Under the pieces are notes generated by a model. It was not told the origin of the DNA, did no database searches, and saw only the letters and a program-made list of their open reading frames with translations. Both the position numbers and the translations under genes were made by a program. 64,000 nucleotides of DNA, taken from contig NZ_RCZD01000003.1 in NCBI RefSeq assembly GCF_006438725.1, forward strand, positions 186,001 to 250,000. Reading direction: 5' to 3'. Source of the stretch: Ewingella americana. Its GTDB lineage: Bacteria > Pseudomonadota > Gammaproteobacteria > Enterobacterales > Enterobacteriaceae. Shown here piece by piece: positions 1 to 10,306 of the stretch (position 1 is the first letter of the stretch; each line of letters starts with the position of its first letter).

Positions 1-2928
1 TGAGGTCATCAGAATCGGGCGCAAACGCTGGCGCGAGGCTTCGAGTGTGGCTTCCAGCAACGCCTTGCCCTTGAGGTTAAGATCATTGGCGAACTCAACA
101 ATCAGGATGGCGTTTTTGGCCGAAAGTCCGATGATAGTCAACATCCCTACCTGGAAGTATACGTCGTTTTCCAGCCCGCGCAGCCAGGTGGCGATCACTG
201 CACCAATTACCCCGAGCGGCACCACCATCATGACTGAGAAGGGTATTGACCAGCTCTCATACAGCGCTGCCAGGCAGAGGAAAACGACCAGTAGCGAGAT
301 GGCGTACAGTGCCGGAGCCTGCGCACCGGAGAGGCGTTCCTGATAGGAAAGGCCAGTCCATTCCAGACCGAAACCGCTCGGCAGTTTGGCAACCAGCTGT
401 TCCATATCGTCCATTGCTGCGCCGCTGCTGACGCCAACGGCTGCTTCACCAACAATTTCTACCGCAGAATAACCGTTATAGCGCTCCAGACGCGGCGAAC
501 CGGTTTGCCAGCGTGAAGTGGCGAAAGCGGAGAACGGCACCATGGTGCCCGAAGCATTACGCACGAACCATTTGTTCACGTCATCAGGCAGCATGCGGTA
601 GGGCGCATCGCCCTGGACATAGACCTTTTTGACGCGGCCACGATCAACAAAATCATTGACGTAAGTCGACCCCCATGCGGTGCTCAGTGTGCTGTTGATA
701 TCCGCAATGGCCACGCCGAGTGCCTGCGCTTTTGCCTGATCGATGTCTATCTGCAATTGTGGGCTGTCATCAAGGCCGTTATGGCGCACACGGCTCAGAT
801 TGCTGTTCTTGGCGGTCATATCCAGCAGTTGATCACGGGCATTCATCAAGGCATCGTGACCAAGACCGGCATGATCTTGCAATTCCATGTCAAAACCCGC
901 CGAGGTACCCAGCCCGTTAATCGACGGTGGTGCACTGGCTATTACACGTGCTTCTTTAATTTTGCGGAACTCTTTGGTCGCGCGCTCGATGATATCAAAG
1001 GCCGAATTGGCGCCAGAGGTGCGGCTATCCCAATCCGTCAGGCGTACGAACATACGCGCAACGTTCTGGCCGTTACCACCAGGGCCTGCACCCAGCGTCG
1101 CAAACACCGAAATCACGTCTTTTTTCTCATCCGTCAACAGATAGTGTTCAATCTTCTCGACTACTTTTTGCGTCTGTTGCAGTGTGGCACCCGGCGGCAA
1201 CTGCACCTGAATGGTAAACACGCCCTGATCTTCCTGCGGCAGGAAGGAGGTCGGCAGTTTGACGAACAGGAAGGCCAGAATGCCCAGAATCAGCAGATAA
1301 CCCAGCATGTAGCGCAAGCTGTGTTTGAGAACGCTGCTTACACCGTTTTCATAGCGGTTGGCATTGCGGTCAAACATGCGGTTAAACCAGCCGAAGAAAC
1401 CCGTTTTACCGTGGTGATGTCCTTTGGCGATGGGCTGCAATAACGTTGAGCACAGGGCAGGGGTAAGCGTCAGGGCCACAAATACTGACAGCACCATTGC
1501 CGCGACAATCGTGATAGAGAACTGGCGGTAAATAGCACCGGTCGTGCCGCCAAAGAAAGCCATCGGAATAAAGACGGCCGACAGCACCATGGTGATCCCG
1601 ACCAGCGCACTTTGAATCTGCCCCATCGATTTGCGCGTGGCTTCTCTGGGGCTCAGCCCCTCCTCGCTCATCACGCGCTCGACATTTTCCACCACCACGA
1701 TGGCGTCATCGACCAGTAGCCCAATGGCCAGCACCATGGCGAACATCGTCAGGGTATTAATCGTATAACCGAACTGATGTAGCACCACAAAGGTGCCAAG
1801 CAGCACAACGGGTACTGCGATGGTTGGGATAAGCGTGGCACGGAAGTTTTGCAAGAACAGGTACATCACCAGGAACACCAGCACAATGGCTTCAAATAGT
1901 GTTTTCACGACGTCGGTGATGGCGGCTTTCACGAAGGGAGTGGTTTCGTAGGCGATGCGGGTTTCCAGACCGTGCGGGAAGTAGTGCGACAGCTCATCGA
2001 GACGCGCACGAACCAGTTTATCGGTTTCCAGTTCGTTGGCACCGGAGGCCAACTGAACGCCCATACCCGATGCGGCCTGCCCGTTATAACGGCTCAGGAT
2101 ACTGTAGTCTTCAGCGCCGAGACCTACCGTTGCGACGTCACCTAATTTGACCTGTGAACCGTCCTGATTAACCCGCAGGGTGATATCGCGGAATTGTTGT
2201 GGTGTCTGTAACTGCGATTGTGCATTGACCGTGGCATTCAGCGCCTGATAATCCACCGAGGGCGCGCCGCCCAACTGACCTACCGCCACCTGGCTGTTCT
2301 GCGCTTTGATCGCGGTAACGACGTCGGCGGTGGTCAATTGATAATTAGTGAGTTTGTTGGGATCGAGCCAGATTCGCATGGCGTATTGCGTGCCGTAGGC
2401 GGTGATGCTGCCCACACCATCAATTCGGCTCAGTGGATCCTGAATATTTGAGGCCACATAGTCGGCAATATCTTGCTTATCCATACTGCCGTCCGTGGAG
2501 ACGAACGCCACGGTCATCAGATTGGTGTCACCGGTTTTCGACACGGTAACCCCCTGCGTTTGTACATCCTGCGGTAAACGCTTAAGAGCCTGTTGCAGCT
2601 GATTTTGCACTTGTTGCAGCGCTTCGTTCGGGTCGGTTCCGGCGACAAAGCTCAGTGTTATCTGCGATTTCCCGTTGCTGCTGCTCTGAGAGGACATGTA
2701 CATCAGGTTATCCAGCCCGGTCATGTTCTGCTCAATAATCTGAGTAACAGTGTTCTCCAGCGTCTGCGCAGACGCGCCCGGATAAGTAGCAGAAATACGC
2801 ACATTAGGTGGGGCTAAATCGGGGTACTGCTCAATAGGTAGAGAGTGAATAGCCAGCGCACCGGACAAGGAGATAATGATCGCCAAAACCCAGGCAAAAA
2901 TAGGGCGATCGATGAAAAAGTTGGCCAT
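1..2928 (-). CDS. acrD: AcrD-type RND multidrug efflux pump, inner-membrane subunit (3' end outside window)
   Basis: Proton-driven RND transporter of the AcrB/AcrD family. It works with a periplasmic adaptor and TolC and exports drugs; AcrD in E. coli favours aminoglycosides and other hydrophilic compounds. The first 976 residues are visible; the family has about 1040, so roughly the last 60 lie beyond base 1. The start ATG at 2928 gives [16 protein letters not shown], the standard N-terminus with the first membrane helix. The proton-relay aspartates are present in [18 protein letters not shown], and the relay lysine in [15 protein letters not shown]. The sequence tracks E. coli AcrD more closely than AcrB across most of its length, including the [17 protein letters not shown] segment. 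In E. coli acrD is next to narQ and aegA; both are missing here. Family assignment is certain, the AcrD versus other-paralog choice is very likely. Confidence 0.93.
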   Translation of the reverse strand, partial: MANFFIDRPIFAWVLAIIISLSGALAIHSLPIEQYPDLAPPNVRISATYPGASAQTLENTVTQIIEQNMTGLDNLMYMSSQSSSNGKSQITLSFVAGTDPNEALQQVQNQLQQALKRLPQDVQTQGVTVSKTGDTNLMTVAFVSTDGSMDKQDIADYVASNIQDPLSRIDGVGSITAYGTQYAMRIWLDPNKLTNYQLTTADVVTAIKAQNSQVAVGQLGGAPSVDYQALNATVNAQSQLQTPQQFRDITLRVNQDGSQVKLGDVATVGLGAEDYSILSRYNGQAASGMGVQLASGANELETDKLVRARLDELSHYFPHGLETRIAYETTPFVKAAITDVVKTLFEAIVLVFLVMYLFLQNFRATLIPTIAVPVVLLGTFVVLHQFGYTINTLTMFAMVLAIGLLVDDAIVVVENVERVMSEEGLSPREATRKSMGQIQSALVGITMVLSAVFIPMAFFGGTTGAIYRQFSITIVAAMVLSVFVALTLTPALCSTLLQPIAKGHHHGKTGFFGWFNRMFDRNANRYENGVSSVLKHSLRYMLGYLLILGILAFLFVKLPTSFLPQEDQGVFTIQVQLPPGATLQQTQKVVEKIEHYLLTDEKKDVISVFATLGAGPGGNGQNVARMFVRLTDWDSRTSGANSAFDIIERATKEFRKIKEARVIASAPPSINGLGTSAGFDMELQDHAGLGHDALMNARDQLLDMTAKNSNLSRVRHNGLDDSPQLQIDIDQAKAQALGVAIADINSTLSTAWGSTYVNDFVDRGRVKKVYVQGDAPYRMLPDDVNKWFVRNASGTMVPFSAFATSRWQTGSPRLERYNGYSAVEIVGEAAVGVSSGAAMDDMEQLVAKLPSGFGLEWTGLSYQERLSGAQAPALYAISLLVVFLCLAALYESWSIPFSVMMVVPLGVIGAVIATWLRGLENDVYFQVGMLTIIGLSAKNAILIVEFANDLNLKGKALLEATLEASRQRLRPILMTS

Positions 2929-3326
<398 letters not shown>

Positions 3327-3611
3327 ATGGGGCTGAATTCAGTATTTGCCCGCCGATTGTATGTGTGCTGGTTGCTGAAAAATGAACCGCGCCCGAATGT
3401 ACCCAAATTAATGGCGATCACGGGTTGGCCAAGGCGCACCTTGCAGGACGTCCTGAAAGCCCTGCCGGGAATGGGCGTAGAGCTGGAATTTATCCAGCAG
3501 GGTATTCGCAATAATGACGGTTATTATCAACTTAGCGGCTGGGGACCGCTGGACATGCAGTGGATTGATCTCAATCGTGAAGCGATCCTCAAAGCCATCG
3601 ATCAGGAATAA
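3327..3611 (+). CDS. small winged helix-turn-helix protein
   Basis: A 94-residue protein of unknown role that looks like a compact winged-helix DNA-binding protein. The segment PKLMAITGWPRRTLQDVLKAL reads as a helix-turn-helix and the following GVELEFIQQG...GYYQLSGWG as the wing strands. I chose the ATG at 3327 because AGGAG lies six bases upstream; a TTG at 3291 would add twelve residues without a better ribosome site. No membrane segment or signal peptide is present. It sits between acrD and nudK, where E. coli has narQ and aegA. It is divergent from acrD, so regulation of the pump is possible but unproven. The DNA-binding call rests on pattern only; I do not recognise a named E. coli orthologue. 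Confidence 0.7.
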   Translation: MGLNSVFARRLYVCWLLKNEPRPNVPKLMAITGWPRRTLQDVLKALPGMGVELEFIQQGIRNNDGYYQLSGWGPLDMQWIDLNREAILKAIDQE

Positions 3612-3724
3612 TCCCGGTTGTGGTGGCATGGGGGAAAAACGCACTATTTACATTGGCATACTGCCCATAAGCGCCCTATGATAACTGGCTTCTCTCATCC
3701 ACTTTCTATGAGCGGGGACGCGGT

Positions 3725-4300
3725 ATGTCATCGAAGATTGAAAACGTCAAAAACCAGTTACTTTCTGATAACTGGTATGTTCTGCGCAAATATACCTACG
3801 ACTTAATCAAACGCAATGGGGAACGCCAGCCACAGGTTCGCGAAGTCTATGATCGCGGCAATGGCGCGACCATTTTGCTTTATAACCGCAGTAAAAAAAC
3901 CGTTCTGCTGATTAACCAGTTTCGTATGCCGACCTATGTCAACGGCAATGCCAGCGGCATGTTGCTGGAAACTTGCGCTGGTCTGCTGGACAACGATTCG
4001 CCGGAAGATTGCATTCGCAAAGAGGCTATCGAGGAAACCGGTTATGCAGTCGGCAACGTAGAAAAGCTGTTTGAGGCTTACATGTCGCCGGGCAGCGTTA
4101 CGGAAATCGTTCATTTCTTTGCTGCCGAGTACGATGAGTCCCAGCGCCGAAACGCTGGTGGCGGAGTCGAAGATGAAGACATCGAGGTACTGGAGCTTCC
4201 GTTTACCCAAGCCCTTGAGATGATTAAAGATGGGCGCATCAAAGACGGCAAAACCATTATGCTGCTGCACTACGCGCAAAATCAGGGCTGGATGGCGTAA
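3725..4300 (+). CDS. nudK: GDP-mannose pyrophosphatase NudK
   Basis: A Nudix hydrolase of 191 residues, the same length as E. coli NudK (YffH). The family splits GDP-mannose into GMP and mannose 1-phosphate in the cytoplasm. The Nudix box is visible around residues 84-110 ([15 protein letters not shown], then [10 protein letters not shown]), giving the metal-binding glutamates. The C-terminal stretch [16 protein letters not shown] is a hallmark of this subfamily. ATG at 3725 matches the family start. The gene is monocistronic: a strong terminator follows, and the next gene is convergent. In E. coli nudK has the same neighbours on the tktB side. Confidence 0.95.
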   Translation: MSSKIENVKNQLLSDNWYVLRKYTYDLIKRNGERQPQVREVYDRGNGATILLYNRSKKTVLLINQFRMPTYVNGNASGMLLETCAGLLDNDSPEDCIRKEAIEETGYAVGNVEKLFEAYMSPGSVTEIVHFFAAEYDESQRRNAGGGVEDEDIEVLELPFTQALEMIKDGRIKDGKTIMLLHYAQNQGWMA

Positions 4301-4372
4301 CGCACCCGACAGGTCCCGATTAGCATTCGCTCATCACCCACAGTTTATCGTCAGAAAATTGGGCGTCGCTGT

Positions 4373-4408
4373 AAAAGCATAAAGGGCCGGAAGGCCCTTT
4401 ATGCTTTA
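4373..4408. terminator. bidirectional terminator between nudK and the DUF3298-like gene
   Basis: The perfect inverted repeat AAGCATAAAGGGCC / GGCCCTTTATGCTT has a very short loop and lies between the convergent ends of nudK (plus) and the gene at 4441-5619 (minus). A/T-rich arms make it usable in both directions. Confidence 0.8.
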
Positions 4409-4440
4409 TAACCATGATGCCTGTGAGCGGTTTATACCCA

Positions 4441-5619
4441 CTAATGCCCTTTGGGTAATTCCATCACTAATCTACCGGTATGCCCTGCAATGGCAGTCCA
4501 CGGTAAGATTGACCAGTCCGGGCTTTCGCATGAGCGTTTTACACGTGCAAAGGTTGGACCGAAATAAATCCCCTTCTCCGTGAAGTACCAGGCCGGGAAA
4601 TTCCATACCTGCGCTTCGGAATAGTCACAGTCGTCATCACTCTCTTCGGTAGGTTTAGTCATTTCCGTGGGGTGTGCCAATGCCATCTGTTTTACCAGCC
4701 AGTGTGCGAATGACTTTTCACGGTATGCGGCAAAGGTATCGAAATCGACGTCACTGTTTCCCGGTGAGGCCCGGTCTTCCGCATCAATATAGTGGAAAGG
4801 CTTTCCTTCACCGACCCACAACACATCTTCAAGCGACAGGGGTTCGGCTGTTTTGGCACTCATATTGATGGGGGCTTCGCCGAAATCTGGGTGTGCGCCG
4901 CCGCAATCATAGTTAGTAAAAATACTGATGCTCACCACCTTCTGATTGAGGTAGGTCGGTGTCACCGTCTGGCTATATTCCCCTTCGCCAAATCGGCTGG
5001 CGCTCAGCATGCAGGCATGCCAGCCGATGACTTCCTGCCAGAGCCTGGCGCGCAGTTTCTGGTTAATCGCCGCAAGTTCTTTTTCAGGATAGCCAGAAAC
5101 GATATCAAACAGACTGATTTGCGACTGCGGTTCGCTCCACCATTGCAGGGTATAGCCCATGAACTCCTGACGTTTCCCTTCGACCAGGCTCAGACCCGAA
5201 AGGCGTAAATATTCATACGAGTCGCTGTGGACCAGGGAGCCGGGAAAGCTGTCATCAGGCGCATCAGGCAGTACCGCAGGCGTTAACATCAACGGTAGAG
5301 ATTTACCGGCCGTGTCGGTCCAGGTGCCTTGCCAGTTCCCCTGATCGTCATGATCCAGCGTCAGGGTCGGGCGGGCCGTGTCGTCGAAGTCATCGGCACC
5401 TTCATTCAGGCTCAGCTCATTGTCTTTCAGCGTGCCATTAAGCGGTAGGTCCAGCCGGTGTTTTTGATAAAAATAGCGCCCTGTTACCTCATCAGGTTTA
5501 TTGAGATCCAGTTCCACCACAATGTTGGCTTTGCCGAGCGTGCCGGTAAATACAGAAAGCGGTTCTTCAGCAAAGGCGGACGATGAAAAAAACGCCACCC
5601 ATATAATCCAAAACTTCAT
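4441..5619 (-). CDS. exported protein with DUF3298-like motif, unknown function
   Basis: A 392-residue protein with a clear Sec signal peptide (MKFWIIWVAFFSSSAFA, cut before EEPLSV), so it is likely periplasmic. The first 130 residues form a beta-rich module built around GTLGKANIVVELDL and VTGRYFYQKHRLDLPL. The second half carries TNYDCGGAHPDFG, which resembles the GGAH signature of DUF3298/RsiV-type domains, found in envelope proteins that may bind cell-wall or lysozyme-like partners. Four or more cysteines (WHACML, NYDCGG, DDDCDY, KRSCES) suggest disulfides. The start at 5619 has AGGAG seven bases upstream. It is divergent from ypfG, another exported protein. Function unknown; the domain call is by motif only. 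Confidence 0.75.
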   Translation of the reverse strand: MKFWIIWVAFFSSSAFAEEPLSVFTGTLGKANIVVELDLNKPDEVTGRYFYQKHRLDLPLNGTLKDNELSLNEGADDFDDTARPTLTLDHDDQGNWQGTWTDTAGKSLPLMLTPAVLPDAPDDSFPGSLVHSDSYEYLRLSGLSLVEGKRQEFMGYTLQWWSEPQSQISLFDIVSGYPEKELAAINQKLRARLWQEVIGWHACMLSASRFGEGEYSQTVTPTYLNQKVVSISIFTNYDCGGAHPDFGEAPINMSAKTAEPLSLEDVLWVGEGKPFHYIDAEDRASPGNSDVDFDTFAAYREKSFAHWLVKQMALAHPTEMTKPTEESDDDCDYSEAQVWNFPAWYFTEKGIYFGPTFARVKRSCESPDWSILPWTAIAGHTGRLVMELPKGH

Positions 5620-5833
5620 CCGTTTCTCCTGAAAAATGAGGTTTATCCTTTTAGTACTTTTTATGGTTTCGACGAAAAACGATGTTCAGCTACAGAATAT
5701 CAGCCTGACGAGTGAGTTAATGTGTCATCAGCTATTTTTTGTTGGGTATTTGATTATTGTGCAATTTATGTCATTGCCCAGCATCCTCTTACGCTATTAT
5801 CAAGACGATGAATTCGCAAAAAGAGCAGAAGTG

Positions 5834-6901
5834 ATGATTTCCAATTGGATAACCGCCCCCCTATTTTTGCTGACCGGCCTGCTGAGCGGTAACGTACAGG
5901 CCGAACCGTTACAGGCCACCTATAATGACTGGCAAGTCAGTTGCGACAACCTAAACCACTGCTCCACTCGAAATTCGCAGGATGGTCAGGAACTGGTATT
6001 GAATATTACCCGGGAAGCCGGTGCAGAAGGACGTTCATCAATCAAAATTGATTATCAGCGCAATGGCGACGAGCAGATCAGCGTGCAGCCTATCGTGAAT
6101 CGTTTACAACTGGATGGCAAAACACTGACGTTCAATCATCGTGAATGGGATATCAGCAAAAAGCAGCTTTCTACCACGAACCGTTTTGTCGTAAATGAAT
6201 TTATCACCGCCATTCGTGAGGGTAAATCGATTCAACTGGGCGGTAAGCTGGAGTCGCCAACAGCGGTGCCTCCGGTCATTTCCCTTAAAGGGCTCAAGGC
6301 CGCCTTGCTGGCCATTGACGCGCAGCAGGGGAGAGTCGGTACAAAATCGGCCTGGGCCAACCGGGGTAGTAAACCTCTGAATGCGGTGCCTGCACCTCCT
6401 GCTGCACCGGTTAAGCCACGCTTTAGCGAGCCGCACCCGTTAAGTGATGGCGAAATATCCTCCATAACCCAGAACGTCGCTGCCAACATTGATAACAATG
6501 ATTGCAGCCTTGAACCTTCCGAACGGGAAGTGCATCTGTATGCACTGAGCAATGACAAAGCACTGATGACGGTCAACTGCGATATGGGAGCATATAACCT
6601 GTTTGTCCTTGGCTTTACTGTTTCACGGCAGGCCCCTTATAAGGCAGAAGATCTGGCGTTAAAAATGCCGTTCAAACTGGGGGATGATGAGGAATCACCT
6701 GAGCTGATCAACGCTGATTTCGATCAGAAAACCGGTGAGCTTTCAACCTTTGATAAAGGGCGTGGCATTGGTGATTGCGGCGTGTCATCGCGCTGGATCT
6801 ATGACGGTAAACAGTTCCAGATGACCTCTTTTTCTTCCGAGCCGAGCTGCGATGGTTACAACACCAGCGGTGAATGGCCGGTGCTTTGGGTTACACGCTA
6901 A
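5834..6901 (+). CDS. ypfG: YpfG-like exported protein (DUF1176)
   Basis: An exported protein of the DUF1176 family, about 355 residues (E. coli YpfG has about 347). The signal peptide is MISNWITAPLFLLTGLLSG with cleavage near VQA-EPLQ. The mature part starts with YNDWQVSCDNLNHC, a typical disulfide-bearing family motif, and ends with SRWIYDGKQFQ and GEWPVLWVTR, also family features. The open frame extends back to 5636, but the extra residues are not signal-like and lie in AT-rich promoter DNA; I place the start at ATG 5834 (GTG 5831 is an alternative). The gene keeps its E. coli position beside tktB. Biochemical function is not established. Confidence 0.85.
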   Translation: MISNWITAPLFLLTGLLSGNVQAEPLQATYNDWQVSCDNLNHCSTRNSQDGQELVLNITREAGAEGRSSIKIDYQRNGDEQISVQPIVNRLQLDGKTLTFNHREWDISKKQLSTTNRFVVNEFITAIREGKSIQLGGKLESPTAVPPVISLKGLKAALLAIDAQQGRVGTKSAWANRGSKPLNAVPAPPAAPVKPRFSEPHPLSDGEISSITQNVAANIDNNDCSLEPSEREVHLYALSNDKALMTVNCDMGAYNLFVLGFTVSRQAPYKAEDLALKMPFKLGDDEESPELINADFDQKTGELSTFDKGRGIGDCGVSSRWIYDGKQFQMTSFSSEPSCDGYNTSGEWPVLWVTR

Positions 6902-6920
6902 CCCTGATATTGCTGCTCAT

Positions 6921-6955
6921 AGCCCTTGCGGCTCCTCAGTGAGGCCGCAAGGGCT
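6921..6955. terminator. hairpin between ypfG and tktB
   Basis: A long inverted repeat (AGCCCTTGCGGC with GCCGCAAGGGCT) separates the convergent ends of ypfG and tktB. Neither side is followed by a run of T, so it may be an RNA-stabilising or Rho-assisted end rather than a classic intrinsic terminator. Confidence 0.55.
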
Positions 6956-6978
6956 TAGCCTGATGATCAGAATCAGAG

Positions 6979-8973
6979 CTATTTAAGCAACGCTTTCGCT
7001 TTTGCCACCACATTTTCAACGGTAAAACCAAATTCTTTGAAAAGTTCTTCCGCAGGGGCGGATTCGCCGAAGCGGGTCATACCGACGATGGCACCATTCA
7101 GGCCAACATATTTGTACCAGTAGTCAGCAATACCCGCTTCTACTGCTACGCGTGCGCTGACTGCTTTTGGCAATACCGATTCACGGTAAGCCGCGTCTTG
7201 CTTGTCGAAGGCGTCAGTCGACGGCATCGACACTACGCGGACTTTGGTACCCGATGCGGCCAGTGCGTCTGCTGCTTGTACGGTGATGCCCACTTCCGAA
7301 CCGGTTGCGATCAGAATGACCTCCGGCGCGCCGTCAGACTCTTTCAACACATAGCCACCACGGGCGATATTCGCCAGTTGTTCTTTGCTGCGCGGTTGTT
7401 GAGTCAGGTTCTGACGGGAAAGAATCAGGGCTACCGGACCATCATTGCGCTCAATGGCGTACTTCCACGCCACGGCTGTTTCGACCTGATCTGCCGGACG
7501 CCAGGTGCTCATGTTTGGCGTCACGCGCAGGCTCGCCATCTGCTCAACGGGTTGATGCGTCGGCCCGTCTTCCCCCAGACCAATCGAGTCATGGGTATAA
7601 ACGAACACATTGCGGATCTTCATCAGCGCCGCCATACGCACCGCGTTACGGGCATATTCAACGAACATCAGGAAGGTCGCAGAATAGGGCAGGAACCCCC
7701 CGTGCAGTGCGATACCGTTGGTGATGGCGGTCATGCCGAACTCGCGCACCCCGTAGTGGATATAGTTACCGGCCAGGTCATCACCCAGTGATTTCGAGCC
7801 AGACCAGATGGTCAGGTTACTTGGCGCGAGGTCAGCGGAACCGCCAAGGAATTCAGGCAATGCTTTGCCGAAAGCTTCCAGCGTATTTTGGGACGCTTTA
7901 CGGCTGGCAATGCTGGCGGGTTTGGCCTGCAACTCTTCGATGAATTTTTGTGAGTCAGCTTGCCAGTTTACCGGCAGTTCACCGTTAACACGGCGTTTGA
8001 ACTCTTTTGCCAGCGCTGGATGGGCTTTCGCGTAAGCGGCGAATTTCTCATTCCATGCAGATTCTTTGGCCTTACCGGTTTCTTTGGCATCCCACTGGGC
8101 ATAAATGTCCTGTGGAATTTCAAACGGGGGTGAGTTCCATCCCAGATGTTTACGGGTAGCGGCCACTTCGTCATCACCCAGTGCTGCGCCATGTGCGCCG
8201 TGCGTCCCGGCTTTGTTGGGTGAACCGAAAGCGATCACTGTTTTACACAGCAGCAATGATGGTTTGTCTTTCACGCTGTGCGCTTCATCGATAGCTTTTT
8301 TGATGGCGTCGGAGTCATGCCCATCAACCCCACGGACCACGTGCCAGCCGTAGGCTTCGAAGCGCTTGGCGGTGTCATCGGTGAACCAGCCTTCTACGTG
8401 GCCGTCAATGGAGATACCGTTGTCATCATAAAACGCGGTCAGTTTACCGAGTTTCATGGTACCGGCCAGCGAGCAGACTTCGTGAGAGATCCCTTCCATC
8501 ATGCAGCCATCACCCATAAAGGCGTAGGTATGGTGATCAACCACCTCATGCCCAGGCTGGTTAAACTGCGCCGCCAGCGTGCGTTCTGCGATAGCAAAAC
8601 CGACGGCATTAGCAATACCCTGACCGAGAGGGCCGGTGGTGGTTTCCACCCCCGGCGTGTAACCGTACTCCGGGTGTCCAGGTGTTTTGGAATGCAACTG
8701 ACGGAAGTTTTTGAGTTCTTCTATCGGCAGGTCATAACCTGTGAGATGCAACAGGCTGTAAATCAGCATCGAGCCGTGACCGTTGGACATAATGAAACGA
8801 TCCCGGTCAGCCCAGTGTGGATTGGACGGGTTATGGTTCATGTAGTCACGCCACAACACTTCGGCAATGTCGGCCATGCCCATCGGAGCACCAGGGTGGC
8901 CAGAATTGGCTTTTTGTACCGCATCCATACTCAATGCGCGGATAGCGTTTGCTAGCTCTTTACGAGAGGGCAT
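6979..8973 (-). CDS. tktB: transketolase (TktB-type)
   Basis: Thiamine-diphosphate enzyme of the pentose phosphate pathway that moves two-carbon ketol units between sugar phosphates. It has 664 residues, the expected length. The ThDP motif is visible as [12 protein letters not shown] followed by the FYDDN segment, and the substrate-binding [16 protein letters not shown] loop is intact. The start at 8973 is preceded by GGGAG. It lies 15 bases downstream of talA on the same strand, so talA-tktB form an operon, as in E. coli, where this linkage identifies the tktB rather than the tktA paralogue. That paralogue choice rests on gene order. Confidence 0.95.
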   Translation of the reverse strand: MPSRKELANAIRALSMDAVQKANSGHPGAPMGMADIAEVLWRDYMNHNPSNPHWADRDRFIMSNGHGSMLIYSLLHLTGYDLPIEELKNFRQLHSKTPGHPEYGYTPGVETTTGPLGQGIANAVGFAIAERTLAAQFNQPGHEVVDHHTYAFMGDGCMMEGISHEVCSLAGTMKLGKLTAFYDDNGISIDGHVEGWFTDDTAKRFEAYGWHVVRGVDGHDSDAIKKAIDEAHSVKDKPSLLLCKTVIAFGSPNKAGTHGAHGAALGDDEVAATRKHLGWNSPPFEIPQDIYAQWDAKETGKAKESAWNEKFAAYAKAHPALAKEFKRRVNGELPVNWQADSQKFIEELQAKPASIASRKASQNTLEAFGKALPEFLGGSADLAPSNLTIWSGSKSLGDDLAGNYIHYGVREFGMTAITNGIALHGGFLPYSATFLMFVEYARNAVRMAALMKIRNVFVYTHDSIGLGEDGPTHQPVEQMASLRVTPNMSTWRPADQVETAVAWKYAIERNDGPVALILSRQNLTQQPRSKEQLANIARGGYVLKESDGAPEVILIATGSEVGITVQAADALAASGTKVRVVSMPSTDAFDKQDAAYRESVLPKAVSARVAVEAGIADYWYKYVGLNGAIVGMTRFGESAPAEELFKEFGFTVENVVAKAKALLK

Positions 8974-8988
8974 TTTCTACTCCCTTAA

Positions 8989-9939
8989 TTAAAGTTCGGC
9001 GGACAGCATGTCTTCCAGCTTTTGCTGGTCAACGGCGAAGGCACGGATACCTTCGGCCAGTTTCTCAACGGCCATAGGATCCTGATTATGCTCCCAGCGG
9101 AACTCTGCTTCTTTCAGTGGGGCAGGTTGTTTGAGACCTTTGGTTGAAGGCTGCAGTTTGCGTTCTACTGGTTCGTTGCTGGCTTTCAACTCTTCGAGCA
9201 GATTCGGGGAGATAGTCAGCCGGTCACAGCCGGCCAGGGCCAGAATTTGCTCAACCTTACGGAAGCTGGCCCCCATGATCACGGTCTGATAGCCGTGCGA
9301 TTTGTAGTATTCGTAGATATCGCGGACAGACTTCACGCCCGGATCTTTTTCCACGTCATATTCTGCGCCAGGCTCTTTGGCTTTATACCAGTCATAAATG
9401 CGACCGACGAACGGGGAGATCAAATAAACACCCGCTTCAGCACAGGCACGCGCCTGGGCAAAGGAGAACAGCAGCGTCAGGTTACAGTTGATGCCTTCTT
9501 TCTCAAGTTCTTCGGCGGCTTTGATGCCTTCCCAGGTAGAAGCCAGCTTGATCAGGATGCGCGATTTATCCACGCCTTTTTCCTTATACATACCAATCAG
9601 TTTGCGGGCTTTCTCAAGACAAAGGCTACGGTCAAACGACATTCGGGCATCGACTTCAGTCGAGATGCGGCCCGGTACGCTTTTCAGGATTTCCAGACCA
9701 ATATTGACGGCCAGACGGTCGCTGGCGTTGATCACCTGCGCCTCTTTACTGCCACCCTGCTTGCGAGCGTAATCCAGCGCGTCTTTGATAAGCCCCTGAT
9801 ACTGAGACAAACCGGCGGCTTTAAGGATCAGGGATGGGTTGGTGGTGGCATCCTGAGGTTCGAAATGACGGATAGATTCAATGTCACCGCTGTCGGCAAC
9901 GACGGTAGTCAGCTTTTTGAGGGCGTCTAACTGGTTCAT
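8989..9939 (-). CDS. talA: transaldolase A
   Basis: Transaldolase transfers a dihydroxyacetone unit from sedoheptulose 7-phosphate to glyceraldehyde 3-phosphate. The protein has 316 residues, as in E. coli TalA. The Schiff-base lysine is K131 in [15 protein letters not shown]. The early [10 protein letters not shown] segment is typical. I start it at ATG 9939, which has AAGGAG upstream and matches the family N-terminus [18 protein letters not shown]; the open frame continues 12 residues further but without support. First gene of the talA-tktB operon; in E. coli this pair is induced in stationary phase by RpoS. Confidence 0.96.
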   Translation of the reverse strand: MNQLDALKKLTTVVADSGDIESIRHFEPQDATTNPSLILKAAGLSQYQGLIKDALDYARKQGGSKEAQVINASDRLAVNIGLEILKSVPGRISTEVDARMSFDRSLCLEKARKLIGMYKEKGVDKSRILIKLASTWEGIKAAEELEKEGINCNLTLLFSFAQARACAEAGVYLISPFVGRIYDWYKAKEPGAEYDVEKDPGVKSVRDIYEYYKSHGYQTVIMGASFRKVEQILALAGCDRLTISPNLLEELKASNEPVERKLQPSTKGLKQPAPLKEAEFRWEHNQDPMAVEKLAEGIRAFAVDQQKLEDMLSAEL

Positions 9940-10306
9940 TCCAATTCTCCTTAGCAAGAAAAAACGATACAGCAATAAGGCCGTTCGACTCTTTTCGTAG
10001 GGCTCTTACCCTGCATCATTCTGTTAACAATTTGAATGCGCTTTTTCTGATTGTTGTAATGGGCCAGAACAATGAAAACGCAAAAGCTCACGCAAGGCTG
10101 AGCTTTCAGCCTGAGTTGCGCAAGGGGGAACCTTAAGCGTAGTCAATATTTGCGAGACGTCTTCCGCGATTGAAAATTAATCGATGTAACGTGTCAGTTT
10201 TGGTCGCGCTTCATAGTTTGGCGTGGCAGCTTCTCTATACTGAATAGCGTGAAAGGTGACTAACAACCTTCCTTGTTCCCTTACAAAAACAAAAAAGGAC
10301 CCTACG
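9940..10306. promoter_or_regulatory. divergent talA/maeB promoter region
   Basis: A 367-bp gene-free stretch between divergent talA and maeB. It must hold both promoters. A -10-like TATACT occurs at about 10237-10242 for maeB, without a clear -35 at the right distance. No RNA gene or conserved operator is evident to me. Confidence 0.35.

Noticed and set aside
757-1443. 228-residue plus-strand frame inside acrD
   Set aside because: It is antisense to a highly conserved pump gene; the acrD frame is unbroken and the opposite frame has no family features.
5636-5833. 66-residue N-terminal extension of YpfG
   Set aside because: It lies in AT-rich promoter DNA, has no ribosome site, and would put residues in front of a clear signal peptide.
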